Part shown: positions 9,516 through 18,443 of the stretch, in pieces | Layout: every line of letters begins with the position of its first letter | Numbering within the stretch: the stretch's first letter is position 1 | Origin: Cytophagaceae bacterium | GTDB taxonomy: Bacteria > Bacteroidota > Bacteroidia > Cytophagales > Spirosomataceae | Assembly: GCA_027491195.1 (NCBI GenBank) | Contig: JAIXWQ010000009.1 | Location: forward strand, 124,001 to 188,000 | Length of the DNA: 64,000 nucleotides | Reading direction: 5' to 3' | The notes under the pieces: generated by a model | What the model was told of the DNA's origin: nothing | The model's database searches: none | Seen by the model: the letters and a program-made list of their open reading frames with translations, nothing else | Program-made: the position numbers and the translations under genes

Positions 9516-10316
9516 TTGAAACAATTTCAAAAGACCAGCGAGCTTCAAAGTTACCTTAAATCGTCTAGTAAATCCATTGGATTTGTCCCTACGATGGGCG
9601 CTTTGCACGAAGGGCATTTGGCCTTAATTAAAGCCTCTAAATCTACCTGCGAATTAACGGTTTGCAGTATTTTTGTCAATCCGACGCAGTTTAACGACCC
9701 GACGGATTTTGAAAAATACCCAGTTACAATAGCCGCGGACCTAGAAAAATTAGAGGCCGAAGGATGTGATGTCGTATTCGTTCCCTCGGTCTCCGAGATG
9801 TATCCATCCGGCACTGCTCAGTTAAAACACTACGACTTAGGATTCATTGAGACTATTTTAGAAGGCAAATATCGCCCTGGACATTTCCAAGGGGTATGCG
9901 TGGTCGTCGATTTACTACTCCAAGCGGTGCAACCACACAAATTATTCATGGGGGAGAAGGACTACCAACAAATCGCTGTGGTGCGCAAGATGCTGGAGCT
10001 GACGAATTCCTCGATTGAATTAGTGAAATGTCCGACGGTCAGATCGGGCGAAGGTTTAGCGCTGAGCAGTAGAAATGCCCGTTTAACTGAGGAACAAAAA
10101 GAGCAAGCGTTAGCTATTTACAGGGGCTTTGGCCTATCTTCTGAAACTGAATTCAAACAATCGCTGCTTGAAAACGGTTTTGAATCCATTGATTATGTGG
10201 CCTGTGTAGATCCACAAACCTTACAAGAAAAACCGGTAGGCGAGAAGCCTTACCTCATTTTAGTCGCTGCTTTTATCGGCGGTGTTCGATTAATTGATAA
10301 CAAAACCTTTGCATGA
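9516..10316 (+). CDS. panC: pantothenate synthetase
   Basis: 266 residues. Family motifs include [10 protein letters not shown] (ATP-site HIGH-like, about residues 25-34), FVNPTQF and GEKDYQQ. It condenses pantoate and beta-alanine with ATP to pantothenate. The only reasonable start is TTG at 9516, giving the homologue-like N-terminus [14 protein letters not shown]. An ATG at 9511 is in another frame and stops after two codons. The gene overlaps panB by 4 bp (ATGA), so the two are translationally coupled. Confidence 0.95.
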   Translation: MKQFQKTSELQSYLKSSSKSIGFVPTMGALHEGHLALIKASKSTCELTVCSIFVNPTQFNDPTDFEKYPVTIAADLEKLEAEGCDVVFVPSVSEMYPSGTAQLKHYDLGFIETILEGKYRPGHFQGVCVVVDLLLQAVQPHKLFMGEKDYQQIAVVRKMLELTNSSIELVKCPTVRSGEGLALSSRNARLTEEQKEQALAIYRGFGLSSETEFKQSLLENGFESIDYVACVDPQTLQEKPVGEKPYLILVAAFIGGVRLIDNKTFA

Positions 10317-11128
10317 GCTACCTAAAAGAAGTTAAAAGAGTCACGACCACCAGCTTGCAAACCATGAAGGGCGCTGGGGAGAAAATCGCCATGTTAACCT
10401 GCTACGATTACACGATGGCCGGACTTTTAGATGCGGCCGGAGTCGATGTTTTATTAGTAGGAGACAGCGCTAGTAATGTGATGGCGGGTTATGAAACGAC
10501 TTTGCCCATCACCTTAGATCACATGATCTACCATGCCCAATGCGTTAGTAGAGGAGCAAAAAGAGCGATGGTTTTAGTAGACATGCCTTTTGGGTCTTAT
10601 CAATCGGACAGCTCCATTGCTTTAGCCTCCGCAGTGAAAATCATGAAGGAAACCGGAGCCCATGCCGTGAAATTAGAGGGGGGCGAAGAGGTCGTAGAAT
10701 CGATCTTAAAAATTACGAAAGCCGGCATTCCGGTCATGGGACACTTGGGCTTAACTCCCCAAAGTATCCACCAATTCGGTTCTTATGGTATCCAAGGAAA
10801 AGGCGAAGAAGCGGCAAATAAATTAATTAAAGAGGCCGTTATGTTGCAAGAAGCGGGCTGTTTTGGGCTAGTTTTAGAGAAAATTCCAGCTGTATTAGCC
10901 GCGCAAGTTACTCATGCTTTGCAGATTCCGACGATCGGCATAGGTGCCGGAGTGGGTTGCGATGGGCAAGTATTAGTAATGCAAGATATGCTGGGAATGA
11001 ATGACGGATTTGCCCCTAAGTTTTTGCGCAAATATGCTTCATTAGGCGAGGACATTACCCGTGCTACCACTGCCTATGTGCAGGATGTGAAGCACGCGCA
11101 ATTCCCTTCGCCGGAAGAATCGTATTAA
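10313..11128 (+). CDS. panB: 3-methyl-2-oxobutanoate hydroxymethyltransferase
   Basis: 271 residues, normal for PanB. Recognisable motifs are [27 protein letters not shown] (metal-binding Asp), VKLEGGEE and [15 protein letters not shown]. It uses methylene-tetrahydrofolate to form ketopantoate, the first committed step to pantoate. It is the second gene of the panCB operon. The next enzyme, ketopantoate reductase, is not encoded in the window. Its 3' end overlaps that of panD on the other strand by 4 bp. Confidence 0.97.
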   Translation: MSYLKEVKRVTTTSLQTMKGAGEKIAMLTCYDYTMAGLLDAAGVDVLLVGDSASNVMAGYETTLPITLDHMIYHAQCVSRGAKRAMVLVDMPFGSYQSDSSIALASAVKIMKETGAHAVKLEGGEEVVESILKITKAGIPVMGHLGLTPQSIHQFGSYGIQGKGEEAANKLIKEAVMLQEAGCFGLVLEKIPAVLAAQVTHALQIPTIGIGAGVGCDGQVLVMQDMLGMNDGFAPKFLRKYASLGEDITRATTAYVQDVKHAQFPSPEESY

Positions 11129-11475
11129 ACGAGTTGATTTTTTGCGTTTGGAAAAATAACGGTAGGAGTCCAGGTTTTAGCCGCTTCGAAATCCATCACC
11201 GCATAGGAAATGATGATGACGATATCGCCTACAACCCCTTTTCTAGCCGCTGGACCATTTAAGCAAATAACACCTGAGCCGCGTTCGCCCTTGATTATAT
11301 AGGTTTCGATGCGCTCCCCATTGTTAACGTTCACCACCTGGATTTTCTCGTGCTCGATCATATTTGCCGCATCCATTAAATCCTCGTCCATCGTTAAACT
11401 ACCCACGTAGTCTACATTGGCTTCAGTAATCGTGGCACGGTGAACTTTAGATTTTAGAATTTGAATTTGATACAT
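11125..11475 (-). CDS. panD: aspartate 1-decarboxylase precursor
   Basis: 116 residues. The self-processing site is Gly25-Ser26 in [15 protein letters not shown], where cleavage generates the pyruvoyl cofactor from the serine. [25 protein letters not shown] is present in recognisable pieces ([12 protein letters not shown] and LNGPAAR). It supplies beta-alanine to PanC. It lies convergent to panB with overlapping stops, so transcription is independent of panCB although the pathway is the same. Confidence 0.97.
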   Translation of the reverse strand: MYQIQILKSKVHRATITEANVDYVGSLTMDEDLMDAANMIEHEKIQVVNVNNGERIETYIIKGERGSGVICLNGPAARKGVVGDIVIIISYAVMDFEAAKTWTPTVIFPNAKNQLV

Positions 11476-11530
11476 AGTGTTTGCGGATTGATTATTTTTC
11501 CCAAAATTACCAAATTATTAATACCCTCCC

Positions 11531-12232
11531 ATGGTACTCTTGTTAGACTTAGGAAATTCCCGCTTGAAATACGCGCTTTTCGACGGCTCGCAATTGCGTG
11601 ATTCTGGATTTATCCCTGATTTATCGCTCCCGAGTATCACTGAAATTATCCCCACTGAGGGAATTCGCCTCCTTGCGATTTGCACGGTTATCGACATTCC
11701 TTCGGATATCTTAGCCTCATTAAAGGTAAATTATACCGTTCATTTTATTGCCAAAGAAGACACAAACCTCCGTTTCTCTACCTACAATCCGAGTACCCTC
11801 GGATTAGACCGCCTTATTTTAGCAGAAGCCTGTCTTTCCCTATTCCCCTCACAGCCTTCGCTCTGCATTTGCTTAGGCACCTGCATCACGTATAATTTGA
11901 TTTCTGCAGCTGGAGAATTCATCGGTGGAGCCATCAGTCCAGGCCTTCATTTGCGCTCCAAATCCATGTCAGCGTTTACCGATAAACTTCCCTTGATCGA
12001 TTTAAAACCTGATTTTACCCCATTCGGAACTAATACCAATTCGAATTTAAATGCGGGTGTTATTTCCGGAACGCTTTTTGAAATCAACGGATTTATCTCA
12101 GCTGCGAAAAAAGAATTTCCTAATCTTCAGGTGATTCTAACAGGAGGTGACGCGGACTATTACAAAGATCTATTTAAAATTGATCCATTGCTAGCCTGGA
12201 AAGGATTTTTGCGAATGATTCCGAAGGTTTAG
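11531..12232 (+). CDS. coaX: type III pantothenate kinase
   Basis: 233 residues. ASKHA-fold phosphate-binding motif DLGNSRLKYALFDG near the N-terminus, CLGTCITYN in the middle, and GGAISPGLHLRSKSM, the pantothenate-binding segment of CoaX. It phosphorylates pantothenate, feeding CoaBC two genes away. CoaX enzymes are insensitive to CoA feedback, so control of the pathway would rest on other steps. It is transcribed divergently from panD across 55 bp. Confidence 0.95.
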   Translation: MVLLLDLGNSRLKYALFDGSQLRDSGFIPDLSLPSITEIIPTEGIRLLAICTVIDIPSDILASLKVNYTVHFIAKEDTNLRFSTYNPSTLGLDRLILAEACLSLFPSQPSLCICLGTCITYNLISAAGEFIGGAISPGLHLRSKSMSAFTDKLPLIDLKPDFTPFGTNTNSNLNAGVISGTLFEINGFISAAKKEFPNLQVILTGGDADYYKDLFKIDPLLAWKGFLRMIPKV

Positions 12233-12251
12233 TCGTAGTGAAATCTCATAA

Positions 12252-12331
12252 TATGAAGCATTTTCGCCTATTGACACTTTCTGTCAATACCTGGAAACCT
12301 CTTTACATACCTCACGAGTTATTTCACACGA
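12252..12331 (+). repeat. TATTGACA inverted-repeat element, copy B
   Basis: TATTGACA (12269-12276) and TGTCAATA (12282-12289) around a ctttc loop, followed by ACCTG and a tail (CATACCTCACGAGTTATTTC) that aligns with copy A at 8160. Same orientation as copy A, and again just after a plus-strand gene facing a minus-strand gene. The outer stem is imperfect here. Confidence 0.65.
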
Positions 12332-12356
12332 AACTGTCCCCAGGGGCATCAAACGC

Positions 12357-12383
12357 AAAAAGCCCCGCTTCAGCGAGGCTTTT
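12357..12383 (-). terminator. rho-independent terminator, sugar isomerase gene
   Basis: Stem AAAAGCC-CGCT / AGCG-GGCTTTT with a short loop, symmetric A and T runs, 22 bp past the stop of the minus-strand gene. It can act in both directions and so may also serve coaX. Confidence 0.7.
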
Positions 12384-12404
12384 CACAGGGGTCATTCCCA
12401 CAGA

Positions 12405-13283
12405 TTATTTAAAACCAATCTTCTCTAAGCCTTTGTGAGAAATCACAATCGCCTCTAATGGCGTCTCGTTGAAACAAGCATCTTGCTCCACGAAATAGTA
12501 TTGCATGCCTGACAATTTTTTATTGTCTAAAATACGCTTGAAATCAATCTTGCCATTGCCCACTGGAGCGAAACGACCTTGATCATCCATGTCTTTCACA
12601 TGCCAAATCTTGAAGCGACCTGGATAGCGCTTAAAGTAATCTACTGGATCAGCTCCCGCTTTCGTTACCCAGTATAAATCCATTTGGAAATTAACATACT
12701 TCGGATTGCAATGCTCAAGTAAATAATCAATGGGCACCACACCATCACCATCCTTTACGAATTCGAAATCGTGGTTATGATACAATAATTGCAAACCAGC
12801 GGCAGCACATTTCTCGCCTAATTTATCTAAGATTTCTGCCAAATTCTTAGCGCCACCCTTCATCGCTAATTTCTTATTCACGGCGTCGTACATGAACAAG
12901 CCCATTGGGGGAACAGGAACAACAAAGTATTTGAACCCAGCCGCTTTTAGATCCGCTATTTGCTGATCAATATTATCAAACGTAACTGTCCCCTGGTGTG
13001 CAGAGATGGGCGTTAATTTCATCTCATCTAAAAGCGACTTGAAGTCCGTTGGAGATAAATTATAAAACTTGCCATTATTGTAACCCGCAGATTCTACGTT
13101 TACATAACCCGCTTGTGCCACTTTTTCTAATGTCGCGCGTGCATCTTTCATCGCATCACGCACCGTGTATAGAGCTAAACCGCCAAAAGGTTTATCCGCT
13201 TGAACCTCTTTATCTGTTGGTTTAAAGGAAACTAGCGACATGGCCATCACGGCAACTATCGCTACAATTGATTTCATTTTCAT
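12405..13283 (-). CDS. secreted sugar phosphate isomerase/epimerase-like TIM barrel
   Basis: 292 residues with a signal peptide (MKMKSIVAIVAVMAMSLVSF). The rest is an AP-endonuclease-2-type TIM barrel: LALYTVRDAM, LYHNHDFEF (metal-site His), FQMDLYWVTKAG (Asp), WHVKDMDDQG (His-x-Lys-Asp) and a final FVEQDACF (Glu). Such proteins isomerise or epimerise sugars and keto-sugars. Export suggests the periplasm. It is similar in kind to the protein at 15163 but monocistronic with its own terminator. Confidence 0.85.
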   Translation of the reverse strand: MKMKSIVAIVAVMAMSLVSFKPTDKEVQADKPFGGLALYTVRDAMKDARATLEKVAQAGYVNVESAGYNNGKFYNLSPTDFKSLLDEMKLTPISAHQGTVTFDNIDQQIADLKAAGFKYFVVPVPPMGLFMYDAVNKKLAMKGGAKNLAEILDKLGEKCAAAGLQLLYHNHDFEFVKDGDGVVPIDYLLEHCNPKYVNFQMDLYWVTKAGADPVDYFKRYPGRFKIWHVKDMDDQGRFAPVGNGKIDFKRILDNKKLSGMQYYFVEQDACFNETPLEAIVISHKGLEKIGFK

Positions 13284-13318
13284 AGTTAACTATTTATAAT
13301 TTTCGTTGAAAATACAAA

Positions 13319-13615
13319 TTAATGTATTTTTTTGATAAAATGATTCATTAGTTCCTCCCATTCCACCTCTAAAGTATGTGAAGGCCGCATTTTCTTCGCC
13401 CTCGCATACCAATAATCTGCATTCCAGCTGTCCCCTTCTTTGCGATGTAAATAGGCGTGAACCCAAGCTGCCTCCGCACCTGGTAAAGAGTCCACAAGAT
13501 CATGTGCCATTTTCCAATCCCCTTTTTTATCATGCCAAAGGCTTTTTAAAAGCACGGAGAAATGTGCAGGTGGTTCTGGATGGGTGAGTGATTCGTGGAA
13601 AAGAGATTTACTCAT
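13319..13615 (-). CDS. conserved hypothetical protein
   Basis: 98 residues, no signal peptide. The pattern SLWHDKKGDWKMAHDLVDS and WVHAYLHRKEGDSWNADYWY is that of a small helical family of unknown function found in several bacterial phyla. Its start overlaps the end of the metallo-beta-lactamase gene by 8 bp, so it is the last gene of a three-gene operon (14692 to 13319). Confidence 0.7.
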   Translation of the reverse strand: MSKSLFHESLTHPEPPAHFSVLLKSLWHDKKGDWKMAHDLVDSLPGAEAAWVHAYLHRKEGDSWNADYWYARAKKMRPSHTLEVEWEELMNHFIKKIH

Positions 13616-14345
13616 GTTTGAATAGGTTAATTGTGTAATCGAACAATTCTTGCCCCCCTATTTGCCCATGGCCGGGTATAACTACTTTAACAGATGGAAA
13701 AGCTTGCTTCACTTTCCTCACTGTCGCAGACCAATCCTTCACATTTGCATCGCCTAAAAATCCTTTAGTGGCTTGCATTTCTTTAATTAAACAACCCCCA
13801 AACAGCACGTTATCTGACGGGAAATAGCCCACTACATTGTCTTTTGTATGTCCCTCGCCTAGGAATGTAGCGGTTGCAAATTTTGCTCCCACATTCCATT
13901 TAATCGTTTCTGTAAATCCATTTTGCGGATATGCCGTCTTGTTAGCTTTCGCTAGATCTATTGTTTTACTATGGCCAAAAGAAGGAATTTTATGCGCGTG
14001 AAACGCCGCTAAACCTCCCAAACAATCGTCGTGAAAATGCGTGGGAACCACGGCCTTAATTTTACAGTTTAGCTTTTTTTCAATGAAGTTAATTAGCTCC
14101 TCAGCACTCTTGTCATTCGTGGGTGTATCAAAAACGAGCGCTTCGTTCGCATCTCTCGCAATCATCCCATTACAAGCCACCTTACCAAAATCATTCGTTT
14201 GTAAATAGGAGGTATGCACAAACGTATTTGGCGCAATTTGGACGACTACTAAATCCGCGGACCGATAGACCTCTACGGGTAATTTCTGCGCAATGCCTGA
14301 GAAACTAACCCAGAAAATAAAAAAAAGAACCCCTTTTAATTTCAT
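13608..14345 (-). CDS. subclass B1 metallo-beta-lactamase
   Basis: 245 residues with a signal peptide (MKLKGVLFFIFWVSFSGIAQ). It keeps the full B1 zinc set: THFHDD gives His103, His105 and Asp107; GEGHTKDN gives His166; FGGCLIK gives Cys185; IPGHGQ gives His226. These correspond to BBL H116/H118/D120, H196, C221 and H263. The presence of the Zn2 cysteine and the FGG-C-LIK context separates it from general MBL-fold hydrolases. It should hydrolyse beta-lactams in the periplasm, possibly carbapenems; the spectrum cannot be read from the sequence. It overlaps both neighbours (4 and 8 bp). Confidence 0.88.
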   Translation of the reverse strand: MKLKGVLFFIFWVSFSGIAQKLPVEVYRSADLVVVQIAPNTFVHTSYLQTNDFGKVACNGMIARDANEALVFDTPTNDKSAEELINFIEKKLNCKIKAVVPTHFHDDCLGGLAAFHAHKIPSFGHSKTIDLAKANKTAYPQNGFTETIKWNVGAKFATATFLGEGHTKDNVVGYFPSDNVLFGGCLIKEMQATKGFLGDANVKDWSATVRKVKQAFPSVKVVIPGHGQIGGQELFDYTINLFKHE

Positions 14346-14692
14346 AGATTTTCACCAAAAGTAAGCAAGTTGTGATCCGGATCTAACAGCGAAAACTCTT
14401 TTTGACCCCAAGCCTTATTCTCTAACGATCCATTCGGATGAATGGGAATTTTCCGATCCATTAAATTCTGATAAAGCGCCTCAATTTCTGTTGTTCGAAT
14501 ATATACCTGTCCATCATTTTCGAAAGGATTCAATCCTGAAAATTCAAACAGATGAAGCTCAATGGCCTCCTTTTTTAATAACAGGTAATCACCATAATCC
14601 CCCAGTTCAGAAAAGCCCAAACCCTGAATATAGAATTGCTTCGATGCCGCTTTATCTCGCATGGGGAGCTTAGGGATGATGGTTAATAACAT
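14342..14692 (-). CDS. bleomycin resistance protein-like VOC family protein
   Basis: 116 residues, one VOC (betaalphabetabetabeta) repeat pair: PKLPMRDKAASKQFYIQGLGF, in the form RDKAASKQFY and GLGFSELGDYGDYLLL, then LHLFEF and DPDHNLLTFGENL. Length and spacing resemble bleomycin-binding proteins, which act as dimers that sequester the drug, but VOC proteins of this size also include isomerases and lyases. It is the first gene of the operon with the B1 beta-lactamase (4-bp overlap). Confidence 0.75.
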   Translation of the reverse strand: MLLTIIPKLPMRDKAASKQFYIQGLGFSELGDYGDYLLLKKEAIELHLFEFSGLNPFENDGQVYIRTTEIEALYQNLMDRKIPIHPNGSLENKAWGQKEFSLLDPDHNLLTFGENL

Positions 14693-14736
14693 ATTGTCTA
14701 TTATTTCGTTCTACCTTTATACTTAAACACAAACTA

Positions 14737-15102
14737 ATGAAGATTTTAATTTATCTACTAATCAGTTCTTGTCTTTTATTTACGGCCTGTTCTGGTTTAC
14801 CTTTTCAAACACTTTCATCAACTACGACTATTAAGGGTAATGATGCGTTTATTTTAGGGAATAACAAGCACGGAAAGTTTTCTGTAAGATTAAAGAATAC
14901 CTCTAATTCGGATATTACGATTTGGCAAGCGCCCATTACAGGAGGTCAACATTCACCTCTTCAGGTAGCGGCAAATCAGACCGTGAATGTCAAGGTAGAC
15001 CGCGACACTGCAATTAGAATTGAAAATTCTTCGGCATCAGTAATCGACGTAGAGCTTTTGGTGAAAGGGGATACTGGGCTCTCGATGGGGTATAAAAAGT
15101 AG
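14737..15102 (+). CDS. hypothetical lipoprotein
   Basis: 121 residues. Lipoprotein signal with the acylated Cys in LLFTACSGL (about residue 19). The mature part is beta-rich (GKFSVRLKN, ITIWQAP, VNVKVDRDTAIRIENSS) with no family I recognise. It stands alone upstream of the sugar isomerase/GMC genes, 60 bp before the next start. Confidence 0.6.
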   Translation: MKILIYLLISSCLLFTACSGLPFQTLSSTTTIKGNDAFILGNNKHGKFSVRLKNTSNSDITIWQAPITGGQHSPLQVAANQTVNVKVDRDTAIRIENSSASVIDVELLVKGDTGLSMGYKK

Positions 15103-15162
15103 ATAGACTTCGAAATGTTATTGGGAATATGAGTATATTTCATTCCAATAACTGGTGAATAA

Positions 15163-16059
15163 ATGAACAACCGCAGAGAATTTCTAAAGCAAAGCACAGG
15201 CCTTCTGGGTCTCTCAGCCTTAAATTTCGCAGCACCTGCTAAACCGCTATTATCCTTTTCTACTTTAGGTTGTCCCTCCTGGGCTTTTTCAAAAGTCCTA
15301 TTTCACGCCTCCGCAAATCATTATGCTGGTATTGAAATCAGAGGCATAAAAGGCGATTTAGATCTTCCTTCGAATCCACTTTTTTCGAGCTCAAACATCG
15401 CAAGCACAAAGAGAGAAGTGGTAGATGCAAACATCAAAATAGTCAACTTAGGGTCATCTGCTAACCTGCATTTTTTGGACCTATCGAAACGGCAAAAAAA
15501 TCTGGATGAAGCTAAGAAGTTCATCGATCTCGCTCATCAAGTAGACTGCCCTTTTGTGCGCGTTTTCCCCAACGATTTGCCAAAAGATCAGGACGAAAAT
15601 GCTACGGTTGATGCAATCATAAACAGCTTGCGCGAATTAGGCGATTATGCGAAAACGAGCGGAGTCAAAGTGCTTCTAGAATCTCACGGAAAAGTCATTA
15701 AAAGTGATATGCTTTTGCACATTATGCAGTCTGCGAATCACGCAAATGTGGGGTTAGTTTGGGACTTTTTTAATATGTGGTCGATCACGAAAGAGTCGCC
15801 GGAGCAGATGTATGCTTCTTTGAAAAAATACATTTTTCACACGCACATTAAAGATGCCACCTTAACGGAGAAAGGGGAAACCTATACGCTTTTAGGCGAA
15901 GGAAATTCCCCGGTTAGAGAGGCGCTACATGAACTAAAGGCGGGAGGATATCAGGGGTATTATAGTTTTGAGTGGGAGAAGCTTTGGCATCCAGAAATTC
16001 AGGAACCGGAAATCGCGATTCCACATTTCGCGAAAAATTTCACGAAATTGTGGATGTAA
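15163..16059 (+). CDS. sugar phosphate isomerase/epimerase (Tat-type signal)
   Basis: 298 residues. The N-terminus NNRREFLKQSTG is a twin-arginine-like signal. The body is an AP-endonuclease-2/xylose-isomerase-like TIM barrel: GIEIRGIKGDLDL, KVLLESHGKV, GLVWDFFNMW, FHTHIKDA and YSFEWEKLWH carry the expected metal-site Glu, Asp, His and Glu residues. It is 3 bp upstream of the GMC oxidoreductase gene, so the two are surely co-transcribed and probably act on the same sugar or keto-sugar. Confidence 0.85.
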   Translation: MNNRREFLKQSTGLLGLSALNFAAPAKPLLSFSTLGCPSWAFSKVLFHASANHYAGIEIRGIKGDLDLPSNPLFSSSNIASTKREVVDANIKIVNLGSSANLHFLDLSKRQKNLDEAKKFIDLAHQVDCPFVRVFPNDLPKDQDENATVDAIINSLRELGDYAKTSGVKVLLESHGKVIKSDMLLHIMQSANHANVGLVWDFFNMWSITKESPEQMYASLKKYIFHTHIKDATLTEKGETYTLLGEGNSPVREALHELKAGGYQGYYSFEWEKLWHPEIQEPEIAIPHFAKNFTKLWM

Positions 16060-16062
16060 ATC

Positions 16063-17760
16063 ATGACATCTAAAGACAAACATACCTTCGACGCCATCGT
16101 CATCGGATCCGGAATCAGCGGCGGTTGGTCTGCCAAAGAACTCACGGAGAAAGGTCTAAAAACCTTATTACTCGATCGCGGGAGAGATGTGAAGCATGTC
16201 ATTGATTACCCCACCACTTTAGCGAATCCTTGGGATTTGCCACACCGCGGACAGGTACCAGTAGAGCTGAAAAAGGAATATAAAACCGCGAGTAAAAACT
16301 ATATTTTTTCGGAGGCGACGGCTCATTTTTTGACCAAAGACGGGGAGCAACCTTACATTCAAGATAAACCATACGACTGGATTCAGGCCTACCAGGTGGG
16401 CGGACGTTCCCTTCTGTGGGGTCGCCATACGCAGCGTTGGAGTGACTTTGATTTCACCGGCCCAGAGCGCGATGGTTTCGCGGTCGACTGGCCCATTCGC
16501 TATAAGGACATCGCACCATGGTACAGTTATGTGGAGAAGTTTGTCGGAATTTCGGGCAATAAAGATGGCTTAGAAACCTTACCTGATGGGGACTTCATCA
16601 AGCCCTATGAGCTGTCTTGTGTGGAGAAGCATTTTGGGAAAGTGGTGAATCAAAAATACCCCGATCGGCACGTCATCATCGCCCGCACGGCGAATCTGAG
16701 TCAAGCCGATAAAATCCACACTTCTGTGGGTAGAAGTCAATGCCAAAACCGTAACCTCTGCGAACGCGGTTGTCCGTATGGCGGCTATTTCAGCAGTAAT
16801 TCCGCGACTTTGCCAGCGGCTTATAACACGGGAAATTTAACCTTAAAACCACATTCGGTTGCTCATTCCATTATCTATGATGAGCATAAAAAGAAGGCGG
16901 TCGGAGTTCGGGTGGTGAACGCGCTGACGAATGAAATGGAAGAGTATTACGCGTCGATCATCTTTGTGAATGCTTCGCCTTTGGCCACTAACTTAATCCT
17001 ATTAAACTCCATCTCATCGCGCTTCCCAAATGGCCTAGGAAATGACTCCGGCATCTTAGGAACGCACATGGCCTTCCACAGTTACCGCGGCAGAATTACG
17101 GCAGAATACGACGGGGATTTAGACTACACCACCGCAGGAAAAAGACCAACGTCCGGCTACATCCCGCGCTTCCGAAATGTGTACAAACAGGAAACCGATT
17201 TCCTGCGAGGCTATGCGAGCAATCTCTCCGCTTCGCGTATCGTCGAAAATGCCTCCGATTTAGTCGGCGAATCCTTAAAGAATTCCTTATTGAATCAAAA
17301 GTTGGGCAACTGGCACATCAACGTGGGCATGATGGGGGAGACGATTCCCAAGGCACAGTCGACGGTTCGCTTAGACGCAAATCTTAAAGATAAATACGGC
17401 ATTCCACAGCTTCGGGTATCCATAGGCTACGACGAAAACGATGAGAAAATGTTGAAAGATTTCCATCAACAATTCACCGAAATGTACTCCGCGGCAGGCT
17501 TCCACAACATTCAGCCTATCGATACGAAACGTCTACCGGGTAACGAGAACCACGAGATGGGTGGAGTGCGTATGGGAAGGGATCCTAAAACCTCTATGCT
17601 AAACGCCTTCAATCAATTGCACCACTGCAAAAATGTGTTTGTGACTGATGGCTCTTGTATGACATCTACCTCTACGCAGAATCCATCACTGACCTACATG
17701 GCATTGACGGCGCGGGCCGTGGATTATGCGATGAAAGAGAGAAAGAAACTTAACTTATAA
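16063..17760 (+). CDS. GMC family oxidoreductase
   Basis: 565 residues. FAD-binding Rossmann motif IGSGISGGWSAKEL (about residues 14-27), then LLLDRGRD; C-terminal NPSLTYMALTARA closes the FAD site. A Cys-rich segment (CQNRNLCERGCPYGG) near residue 230 is typical of the Bacteroidota GMC clade related to glucoside-3-dehydrogenase and gluconate dehydrogenases. It likely oxidises a sugar or sugar derivative to a keto-sugar that the neighbouring isomerase/epimerase processes. Neighbours on both sides are 3-5 bp away. Confidence 0.9.
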   Translation: MTSKDKHTFDAIVIGSGISGGWSAKELTEKGLKTLLLDRGRDVKHVIDYPTTLANPWDLPHRGQVPVELKKEYKTASKNYIFSEATAHFLTKDGEQPYIQDKPYDWIQAYQVGGRSLLWGRHTQRWSDFDFTGPERDGFAVDWPIRYKDIAPWYSYVEKFVGISGNKDGLETLPDGDFIKPYELSCVEKHFGKVVNQKYPDRHVIIARTANLSQADKIHTSVGRSQCQNRNLCERGCPYGGYFSSNSATLPAAYNTGNLTLKPHSVAHSIIYDEHKKKAVGVRVVNALTNEMEEYYASIIFVNASPLATNLILLNSISSRFPNGLGNDSGILGTHMAFHSYRGRITAEYDGDLDYTTAGKRPTSGYIPRFRNVYKQETDFLRGYASNLSASRIVENASDLVGESLKNSLLNQKLGNWHINVGMMGETIPKAQSTVRLDANLKDKYGIPQLRVSIGYDENDEKMLKDFHQQFTEMYSAAGFHNIQPIDTKRLPGNENHEMGGVRMGRDPKTSMLNAFNQLHHCKNVFVTDGSCMTSTSTQNPSLTYMALTARAVDYAMKERKKLNL

Positions 17761-17764
17761 TTTT

Positions 17765-18442
17765 ATGAATTGGCCTATCATTCGATCTGGTTTTATCTTT
17801 ATTCTGTTACTATTTAGTATGTCTAAAAGTGAAGGACAAATTTCAAGTGCCTTGAAAATAAAAGGTATCCCAAGGGAACTTGTTTGGGAAAATAAACCGA
17901 AACGTTTTCAAGTTACGCCCACATCTCTACAAATCATTTCCGGTGAAAAAACCGATATGTTCCGAGATCCAAATGTGACTTATAATACGGATAATGCCCC
18001 TAAATTACTTTTTGAGGCGGACTCTAATTTTGTTTTCACAGCATCGGTGGAGCATGCTTTTGCTTCTAAATGGGACGGTGGTGCTTTGGTCATTAAACAA
18101 GATAGTCTGAACTGGGTAAAATGCTGTTTCGAAAAAGATTATACGGGTGCTAAAAGAGTGGTCAGCGTCGTGACTAAAGGGATTTCGGATGACTGCAACT
18201 CCGTAGAAATAAAAGGGAATAAAGTATATTTTAAAATTGCCAAAGCAAACAACGTCATCACCCTGTATTATTCAATAACCGGAAAAAGCTGGTATCTATT
18301 TAGGCACTTTACCTTTGATGCCAGCGGCCCTCTCAAAATCGGTTTCTTATCACAGTCTCCCACAGGTACTGAATGCACCGTAACCTTCCGAGATATTTAC
18401 TATTCACCAAAGAAAATTAAAGACCCCTATGCGGGAGAATAA
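17765..18442 (+). CDS. DUF1349 domain-containing exported protein
   Basis: 225 residues with a signal peptide (SGFIFILLLFSMSKSEGQ). The rest fits the DUF1349 beta-sandwich (concanavalin-like): FEADSNFVFTASVEH, GGALVIKQDSLNWVKCCFE and a closing GFLSQSPTGTECTVTF. The family is often found with glycan-active enzymes and may bind carbohydrate, with no known catalysis. It lies 4 bp after the GMC gene and probably belongs to the same operon. Confidence 0.8.
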   Translation: MNWPIIRSGFIFILLLFSMSKSEGQISSALKIKGIPRELVWENKPKRFQVTPTSLQIISGEKTDMFRDPNVTYNTDNAPKLLFEADSNFVFTASVEHAFASKWDGGALVIKQDSLNWVKCCFEKDYTGAKRVVSVVTKGISDDCNSVEIKGNKVYFKIAKANNVITLYYSITGKSWYLFRHFTFDASGPLKIGFLSQSPTGTECTVTFRDIYYSPKKIKDPYAGE

Positions 18443-18443
18443 T

